Origin: Rickettsiales bacterium
GTDB lineage: Bacteria; Pseudomonadota; Alphaproteobacteria; Rs-D84
Direction of reading: 5' to 3'
Length of the DNA stretch: 64,000 bases
Assembly: GCA_031283185.1 (NCBI GenBank)
Contig: JAITCH010000009.1
Coordinates: forward strand, 65,190 to 129,189
Part shown: piece after piece, positions 57,603 to 64,000 of the stretch
How the letters are laid out: each line of letters opens with the position of its first letter
Position numbering within the stretch: the stretch's first letter is position 1
The notes under the pieces: model-generated
The model's input: the letters and a program-made list of their open reading frames with translations, nothing else
Database searches by the model: none
What the model was told of the DNA's origin: nothing
Made by a program: the position numbers and the translations under genes

Positions 57603-58373
57603 ATGACTAAAAACTTCTTTGCCGAACAATCTCAAAATTCAGAAATAAAAACTCAAATTGTTTTGGGCGTTTTCCAATTATGGCTAAAAGACACCCGCCG
57701 CGGACAAAACTTGTCCTATATTGATTTGTTTGCAGGTCCCGGCATTTATGAAGACGGCTCGCTGTCAACGCCATTGTGTATTTTGCAAGAAATATGTTCT
57801 CAGAAAAGCATTGCCAGAAAATTTAATGTTATATTGAACGACAAAAACATGGAAACATTGGCGAAATTACGGCGTGCAATCACGAACATACGAAATGCGA
57901 AATATATAAAAAGCTTGCTGACATCTAATAATGATGCGAATATCTTCGCGCCGGATAATACATCAAGTTTTGTGTTTATGGATCCTTGGGGCTGGAAGGG
58001 TATGAATTGCGGACGCATAAATAATATGTTGCAAAATCCGAATTGCGAAATTGCGATGTTGTTTAGTTTCAATCAGTTCAATCGGTTTATGAATTTTGAT
58101 AAATTTGATGGCTTGTTTGACGATTTATTTGACGCGATGGCGTTAAAGAAAATCCGCAAGTTTTGCGCGGCTAATACCAAATCAAGGAAAGAGCCGTTTG
58201 TGTTGAAAGAATTTATAAAAGGCATTGTTAAAAATCGCCCGAATTGTTATTGTCTTCCGTTTCGGTTCAAAATGAGCACAGCGGCGAAGACTAGTCATTA
58301 TGTAATTTTCATAATCCGGGATAAGGCGCGTGCCGAATTGGCGCAGCGGGTGCTTGAATCGTTCAGCGGTTGA
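57603..58373 (+). CDS. three-Cys-motif partner protein (TcmP-like)
   Basis: MTKNFFAEQSQNSEIKTQIVLGVFQLWLK..LSYIDLFAGPGIYEDGSLSTPL; FVFMDPWGWKG; paired with DUF5131 gene. Confidence 0.8.
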   Translation: MTKNFFAEQSQNSEIKTQIVLGVFQLWLKDTRRGQNLSYIDLFAGPGIYEDGSLSTPLCILQEICSQKSIARKFNVILNDKNMETLAKLRRAITNIRNAKYIKSLLTSNNDANIFAPDNTSSFVFMDPWGWKGMNCGRINNMLQNPNCEIAMLFSFNQFNRFMNFDKFDGLFDDLFDAMALKKIRKFCAANTKSRKEPFVLKEFIKGIVKNRPNCYCLPFRFKMSTAAKTSHYVIFIIRDKARAELAQRVLESFSG

Positions 58374-58388
58374 TGTTAGAATAAAGTT

Positions 58389-59138
58389 ATGAGTGAACAT
58401 TCTGATATTGATTGGACTAGTGCGACTTGGAACCCGTTGATTGGCTGCACGAAGTATAGCGATGGCTGCGCGAATTGCTATGCCAAGCCGATTGCGGAAC
58501 GGCTGCGCGATCAGGGAGTGCCCGGATACGAAAATGGATTTAATCCGACGATTTTGCCAAATCGCTTGGACATTCCGCTTCATTGGAAAAAGCCCAGATT
58601 GATTTTTGTAAATTCGATGAGTGATTTGTTTCACGATGCCGTGCCTACGGAATATATTCAGCAAGTATTTGATGCGATGAATCGTGCGGATTGGCATGTA
58701 TATCAGGTGCTGACGAAACGCTCACACCGAATGCGTGAATTGACGGAGAGCGGCGCGATAAAGTGGCTCCCGCATATATGGCCGGGGGTTACGATAGAGG
58801 CGGATAAGTATCGCGCCCGACTTGACGATCTGAAAGCCACAAAGGCACAGCATAAATGGCTGTCGCTTGAACCATTGATTGCGCCTGTGGAAAGATTGGA
58901 TTTAACGGATATTGATTGGGTAATTGCGTGCGGGGAATCTGGACGGAACGCACGGCCTATGAATTTGGATTGGGTAAGGAATATCCGCGATTGGACGCAT
59001 CAGCAGGGAAAATTGTTTTGGTTCAAGCAACTCAGTGCATTTGATGGCGGGGACATAAAATCCGCGCCTGCGATGTTGGACGGCAAAGTTTATAATGAAC
59101 GCCCTGCATTTCGTAGCGGCACCCCAAGTTTATTCTAA
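58389..59138 (+). CDS. phage Gp37/Gp68 (DUF5131) three-Cys-motif protein
   Basis: IDWTSATWNPLIGCTKYSDGCANCYA; IFVNSMSDLFHDAVP; WVIACGESGRNARPM. Confidence 0.9.
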   Translation: MSEHSDIDWTSATWNPLIGCTKYSDGCANCYAKPIAERLRDQGVPGYENGFNPTILPNRLDIPLHWKKPRLIFVNSMSDLFHDAVPTEYIQQVFDAMNRADWHVYQVLTKRSHRMRELTESGAIKWLPHIWPGVTIEADKYRARLDDLKATKAQHKWLSLEPLIAPVERLDLTDIDWVIACGESGRNARPMNLDWVRNIRDWTHQQGKLFWFKQLSAFDGGDIKSAPAMLDGKVYNERPAFRSGTPSLF

Positions 59139-59254
59139 TTTTTTTATTTACAAAATTCTCCGGACAATCCTAACCGACCCGGATATAAACCAGTGTGATT
59201 TCGGCGCATAGTTTTTATGCACAACCTTAATTCACACATTAAATAATAATCGTG

Positions 59255-59406
59255 CAAGAAATCCGGCGGCATCGCAACGCCGAGGATAGAATGTCGAGTA
59301 GTGGTGAAAAAACGACGACGGAGTATGTGTGGATACTTCTAGGAGTTTTTTCGCCGCTAATCGGCATTATAGACCGGCGGCTGAAAAATGCCGCTAGGAT
59401 TTCTTG
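59255..59406. ncRNA. Long-hairpin element, subtype H copy 2
   Basis: CAAGAAATCC/GGATTTCTTG: compensatory A-T to G-C change vs copy 54323..54474; remainder nearly identical. Confidence 0.65.
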
Positions 59407-59427
59407 TCTAAACAAAAGGAAACAAAA

Positions 59428-60246
59428 ATGTCAAATATAGAAACGGCTTTCGTAAAGCAGTTCGAAGCCGATGTCCACCTTGCGTATCAGCAAATGGGGA
59501 CGAAGCTTCGTTCAACCGTGCGTTCAAAGAACGGGATAATCGGCAGCTCGACGACTTTCCAAAAAGTCGGCAAGGGCTTGGCGAGTTCCAAATCTCGTCA
59601 TGGGATGGTGCCGGTTATGAACTTGAATCACGAACCTGTGGAATGTCCGCTGACGGATTATTACGCGGGCGATTGGGTTGACGCGTTGGATGAATTAAAG
59701 ACGAATATCGATGAACGGCGCGTGGTGGCATCAGCCGGGGCGTATGCGCTTGGACGCAAGACGGACGAACTTATCGTTAATGCATTGGCTGCGGCGAATG
59801 CGAATGTTGGCGATTATTCGACTGGGCTCACCAAGGATTTAATTCTTGCGGCGATAGAGCAGTTGAACAAGAACGATGTGCCGGACGACGGGCGGCGTTT
59901 TGCGGTTGTTGGCGTGCGTCAGTGGAATAACTTGTTATCGATTGAAGAGTTTATTTCCGCGGAATATGTTGGGGAAAGTCTGCCGTTTGTGAACGGGGCC
60001 GAGACAAAGAAGTGGATGGGCTTGGTGTGGGTGCTGCATAATTCGTTGCCGCTTGCGGGGGATGATCGTGATTGTTTTGTGTATCATTCGTCGGCGATTG
60101 GACACGCGTGCGGACAAGAGGTCAAGACGGATATAAGTTGGCACGGCGAGCGTGCGGCGCATTTCGTTTCGAATTCGATGTCGCAAGGTGCGTGTTTGAT
60201 TGATAATACGGGGATAGTGCGCGTTAAATGTAATGACGACGAATAA
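59428..60246 (+). CDS. phage major capsid protein-like
   Basis: MSNIETAFVKQFEADVHLAYQQMGTKLRSTVR...GRKTDELIVNAL; T7 gp10-like position. Confidence 0.75.
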   Translation: MSNIETAFVKQFEADVHLAYQQMGTKLRSTVRSKNGIIGSSTTFQKVGKGLASSKSRHGMVPVMNLNHEPVECPLTDYYAGDWVDALDELKTNIDERRVVASAGAYALGRKTDELIVNALAAANANVGDYSTGLTKDLILAAIEQLNKNDVPDDGRRFAVVGVRQWNNLLSIEEFISAEYVGESLPFVNGAETKKWMGLVWVLHNSLPLAGDDRDCFVYHSSAIGHACGQEVKTDISWHGERAAHFVSNSMSQGACLIDNTGIVRVKCNDDE

Positions 60247-60390
60247 CCCAATCCAACAAACAAAACTAAAATAAATAAACTTCAAAAAACTCTGCGCTCA
60301 TCTTTTTCTGCCCCCCATAGGGGGGCGGATGTCGTGGCTGCGCCGCGACAGGTGGGGGACAATGTTTTTTGTCTACAAAGGAGAACTACT

Positions 60391-60621
60391 ATGTCATTTA
60401 ATAAAAAGAATCTCTCAGTAATCGCTTATGCTAATGGCTTTACGATGTGGCATTATACATCTACTGATACGATTGCTGCGATGATTGGCGCGGATTATTT
60501 TCCCGAGACTTCGTTGTTAAAGACTGGCGATATGATGATTGCCCAGAATAAGAACGATGGGAAGATTGCGATCAGGTCGGTTCGCATTGTTGACGGGGTG
60601 CTTTTAACCGCCCTTCAATAA
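60391..60621 (+). CDS. small phage protein, unknown
   Basis: ORF with RBS aaaggagaa between capsid and tail tube genes. Confidence 0.55.
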   Translation: MSFNKKNLSVIAYANGFTMWHYTSTDTIAAMIGADYFPETSLLKTGDMMIAQNKNDGKIAIRSVRIVDGVLLTALQ

Positions 60622-60734
60622 AAAACATTCCCCTGCCTTATATACCCTGCCCCCTTGAGGGGCGGGGGAGGGGTGGGGGTTAAATAAAAAATTCCCCTCC
60701 ACCCCTCTATCATCTTACTTAAAAGGATCATCCA

Positions 60735-61259
60735 ATGACACAACTTGAACTCTGTAATCTTGCGCTGTTGAAACTGGGCGAGCAGCCCCTAGCGAATATG
60801 AATGAAGAATCTGCGCCGGCAAAACTTGCGCGCGCGATTTTTCCATCACTCAGGAATGGCTTACTCTGCCTTTATCCGTGGAACTTTGCGATTCAAGAAT
60901 TTGATTTGGTTCGAACATCCGGCGAATTTATTTTACCAAATGGTGTGTTGCGCGTGCTTGAAGTTTCTTCGGACAATTATAAAATCAACGGCCGAAAAAT
61001 AGTCTGTAATGCAGAACGATTAACGCTCAGGGCGATAATTGATCCGGGCGAAAACGCTTGCCCTGATTGGTTTTGCACATTGCTTGCGTCCAGACTTGCG
61101 TGTGAAATTTGTTTGCCGTTGACGGATAATCAGGCGATGCTGAAAAGCCTGGCGGAGCAATTTGAAACAGAGTTCAAGAATGCCAAGTTTATGGATAGCG
61201 CGAGCGCAAAGAATCCATCAGGCGTCAAAACATTTTCATTAATAGATCAAAGGTTTTAA
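60735..61259 (+). CDS. tail tubular protein A-like
   Basis: MTQLELCNLALLKLGEQPLANMNEESAPAKLARAIFPSLRNGLLCLYPWNFA typical of gp11-like proteins. Confidence 0.8.
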   Translation: MTQLELCNLALLKLGEQPLANMNEESAPAKLARAIFPSLRNGLLCLYPWNFAIQEFDLVRTSGEFILPNGVLRVLEVSSDNYKINGRKIVCNAERLTLRAIIDPGENACPDWFCTLLASRLACEICLPLTDNQAMLKSLAEQFETEFKNAKFMDSASAKNPSGVKTFSLIDQRF

Positions 61260-62977
61260 TGATGGCATCACTAAAATTTATTCAGACGAATTGCAATTTT
61301 TCATTAGGGTGGAGCGCGCCTGAATTTGCGATGCGCGGCGATATGAAGACTGCATCGGCATCGGTATCGCGCCTTGAAAATATGGATGTGCTGCCGTCGG
61401 GCGGCTTGGCGCGGCGCGCGGGGACACGGCAGATTTATAATACGCCGATCGCGGAGGATGCTGTGCTGGTTCCGTTTCATCTTGGCGTTGGGGAAGAGTA
61501 TTTACTGATATTGGGTGGAGGGCGACTTCGGATGTTTCTGAACGGGGCTGTTCAGCAAACGATTACTACTCCGTGGGCGGATACGGATTTAAAGAATATA
61601 CAATGGGCGCAAAGGGATCGCGCGATGATATTCACGCATCCTAATTTTCCTCCGCAAATTTTATCGCGGAAATCGTCGTGGAATTTATTGTCCATAGATT
61701 TCAGTTATCCGATTGTGAATGATATGACTCACATTCCGTTTTATAAATTTGATGGGGCGAACAATCCGTTCAGTGTAGCGGTCACAAGTTCTGGCGGAAC
61801 GCGGACGGCGCAGTTGACGGCGATCAAGGCGAATTGGACCGAGGGTCATGTTGGTGCCAAGATGCGGTTTGGCGGGATGGAGTGGTGGATTACGAGTTTT
61901 GTAAGTGCGACTTGTGTGAATGTTGCGACGAACAATGCTACGATTCCTGCGCCGACCACGCAGGTGACGAATTGGTCGGAAAGCGTGTGGAGCAACGCCT
62001 ATGGTTATCCGCGCGCGGTTTCCATTTTTCAGAACAGGCTGGTGTTTGCTGGGACGAGGACTCTGCCGAATTTTGTATGGATGTCCAAGACGGGCGAGGT
62101 TTATGATTTTGAAGCCGGGACTGGTCTGGATAATGATGCGATTGTGGCGTCGCTTCCCGCGCCTGCGCTTCATACGATTTCATCGGTTATATCGGCGGAA
62201 AACTTAGAGATTCTGACTGATATGGGCGAATGGAGCATCAAGGGCTCACCTGTTACGCCATCATCTTTCACGACCCGGAAACATACGAATATAGGGTCGA
62301 AGTTGGATAGATTTTTACCGCCGCAAAGGGTGGACGGCGCGACAATTTTCATGTCGAAAACCGGATGCGAATTGCGAGAGTTAAAGTTGGATAATCTGAG
62401 TGATACTTATAGTGCAGTTGACCTTGCGTCGTTGTCGCAGCATCTGATGAATGATCCGATTTCGATGACATATTCTCCGACTGAAAAACGATTGCTGATT
62501 GTTATGGCGGACGGAACGATTTCGGCATTGACCAAGGATGATAATTTGGAAGTGCTCGGCTGGTCGCAGTATAAAACTGATGGCGAGTTTAGATATGTTG
62601 TGATGTCTAATGATCGAATATATGCGGTTGTTAATCGGAATGGCGCGGCGAAGTTGGAAATGTTTGATCAATCGGTTTGGACGGACGGGCTTGCGAATTT
62701 TGCATTTGTTCATCGGGTGGAATCGTGGCCGATATTTTCTGACGGGACGCCTGCGCGATCGTTAAGGATAACGAAGATGCAGATGCGATTTATTGATACG
62801 ACAGCATTTACGATTCGTGTCGGACATAGCGAGCCTGAGATGATTTCATTAACGGACGCAGAGGTAGAAATAAATTCACTTGGCACGATAAAGAATTCCG
62901 AATCGGTGTGGGAGTTAAGCGGCACGACGCCCCTGACATTAATTTCCCTAACGCTTTCCGGCCGCCTCACAATATAG
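61259..62977 (+). CDS. tail tubular protein B-like
   Basis: SASVSRLENMDVLPSGGLARRAGTRQI; QNRLVFAGTRTLPNFVWMSKTGEVYDF. Confidence 0.8.
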   Translation: MMASLKFIQTNCNFSLGWSAPEFAMRGDMKTASASVSRLENMDVLPSGGLARRAGTRQIYNTPIAEDAVLVPFHLGVGEEYLLILGGGRLRMFLNGAVQQTITTPWADTDLKNIQWAQRDRAMIFTHPNFPPQILSRKSSWNLLSIDFSYPIVNDMTHIPFYKFDGANNPFSVAVTSSGGTRTAQLTAIKANWTEGHVGAKMRFGGMEWWITSFVSATCVNVATNNATIPAPTTQVTNWSESVWSNAYGYPRAVSIFQNRLVFAGTRTLPNFVWMSKTGEVYDFEAGTGLDNDAIVASLPAPALHTISSVISAENLEILTDMGEWSIKGSPVTPSSFTTRKHTNIGSKLDRFLPPQRVDGATIFMSKTGCELRELKLDNLSDTYSAVDLASLSQHLMNDPISMTYSPTEKRLLIVMADGTISALTKDDNLEVLGWSQYKTDGEFRYVVMSNDRIYAVVNRNGAAKLEMFDQSVWTDGLANFAFVHRVESWPIFSDGTPARSLRITKMQMRFIDTTAFTIRVGHSEPEMISLTDAEVEINSLGTIKNSESVWELSGTTPLTLISLTLSGRLTI

Positions 62978-63040
62978 CGGGGCGGGGTCTCCCTTAAATA
63001 GCGGGGTGGGGTCTCCCGACCCCACCCCGAACATTTTATC
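62975..63040. repeat. type D hairpin repeat between phage genes
   Basis: agcggggtggggtctcccgaccccaccccgaacattttatcaa. Confidence 0.88.
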
Positions 63041-63063
63041 AACTTAACCCAAAAGGAAAAACC

Positions 63064-63429
63064 ATGTCTCAATACTCAAACGAAATAAATGCACTTCTAT
63101 CCATAGCGACAAAAAAGGACAAGAAAGAAATCAAATCCGAACGCGCAAAGATTATGGCGGAACTCGCGGAAACTAATGCGCGGCGTGATAATTTGGTAAA
63201 AAAGGCTTTGGGCGCAGCGCGCGCGCAAATGGGCGCATCTGGCGCATCGGATGATACGGCAAGCGCGCGGGCGGTGTTGAAAAGGCTAGCGGAAGAAACG
63301 GCGGAATCTGATGACAAAAAGATAGATGCGGCGAATGACAAATTAGCATCACTGACGAAGAAATATAAATCGCGCCGCAAAAATTTGCTAAGTAGCGCGC
63401 TTAAAAAATCAGCCTTGGCGGCATTGTGA
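63064..63429 (+). CDS. phage protein, coiled-coil, unknown
   Basis: ORF with RBS aaaaggaaaaacc; Lys/Ala-rich helices. Confidence 0.55.
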   Translation: MSQYSNEINALLSIATKKDKKEIKSERAKIMAELAETNARRDNLVKKALGAARAQMGASGASDDTASARAVLKRLAEETAESDDKKIDAANDKLASLTKKYKSRRKNLLSSALKKSALAAL

Positions 63430-63430
63430 A

Positions 63431-64000
63431 ATGAAGCGCGAAAATTCCGCGCTTGAATTTATAGACGCGTGGAATGAATTGCTTGGGATGAAGACGCCGC
63501 GGCATCACGCGGATATGGCGCGATTTTTTGTGCGGACGATTTTCGGCGGCGGGCACCGCGGATTGATGATGTGTTTCAGACATTCGGGCAAGTCGTCTGT
63601 GGTGGGGATAATGACGGCGTGGCTGCTGACCGAAAGACCTGACGCACGCATTCTTATTTTGTCGGCGGAGCAAACACTTTCTTCTCGTATGGTGTCGCAT
63701 ATAAAGAATATCATAGAGAATCATCCCAAGTGCGAAGGGATGGTTCCGAATGTAAAAAAGGAATGGGCATCACATAAGATAACGATTGAACGACCCGTGG
63801 GGCCGCGCGAGCCATCGGTGATTTGCCAAGGGGTTCATGGGAACATTACTGGGATGAGGGCGGATTTAATTATATGTGATGATGTCGAAGTTCCGAACAC
63901 TTCAAACACGGCGCAGAAACGGGCGAATTTACGCGAAAGGCTTCGGGAATTAGATTTTATTTTATCACCTGGCGGGGCGATGTTATATCTCGGCACCCCC
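63431..64000 (+). CDS. phage terminase large subunit (truncated by window end)
   Basis: Read from sequence (not in ORF list): MKRENSALEFIDAWNELLG...MMCFRHSGKSSVVGIMTAWLL (Walker A) ... LIICDDVEVPNTS (Walker B). Confidence 0.85.
   Translation, partial: MKRENSALEFIDAWNELLGMKTPRHHADMARFFVRTIFGGGHRGLMMCFRHSGKSSVVGIMTAWLLTERPDARILILSAEQTLSSRMVSHIKNIIENHPKCEGMVPNVKKEWASHKITIERPVGPREPSVICQGVHGNITGMRADLIICDDVEVPNTSNTAQKRANLRERLRELDFILSPGGAMLYLGTP

Overview
This 64 kb window looks like an alphaproteobacterial chromosome (inferred from gene content). It carries mostly housekeeping genes: thrS-rmuC-def-fmt-truA, groESL, lpxAB, lpxI, rho, pyrC/pyrG, purM/purN, recF, ruvC, lspA, yidC, alaS, miaA, priA, and four tRNAs. 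From about 55 kb to the window end there is a podovirus-type (T7-like gene order) prophage, cut off inside the large terminase. Two things stand out. (1) The chromosome is saturated with several families of short hairpin repeats. They have interchangeable, nested hairpin cores and covarying stems, and they are inserted in frame inside at least seven CDSs (the tumor-necrosis-like 4.0 kb acidic protein, recF, plsC/olsA-like, autotransporter, miaA, priA, phage SleB hydrolase), analogous to Rickettsia palindromic elements. (2) There are four copies, in two subtypes, of a ~152-156 bp long-hairpin element sitting directly behind gene ends, mostly at convergent junctions. Its base resembles a rho-independent terminator. 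Two internal-loop motifs (TCGCAACG / TGAAAAA) are conserved while the flanking helices change with compensatory substitutions. This is the best candidate here for an undescribed structured RNA or mobile element. Other points: a minimal AlaRS, a ThrRS without TGS domain, a divergent RelA/SpoT-like protein behind pyrC, a degenerate subtilase-like autotransporter, a 25 bp duplication of a tRNA-Leu 3' end, and a TcmP/DUF5131 cargo pair in the prophage. All calls come from reading the sequence and the supplied ORFs; no database search was run.
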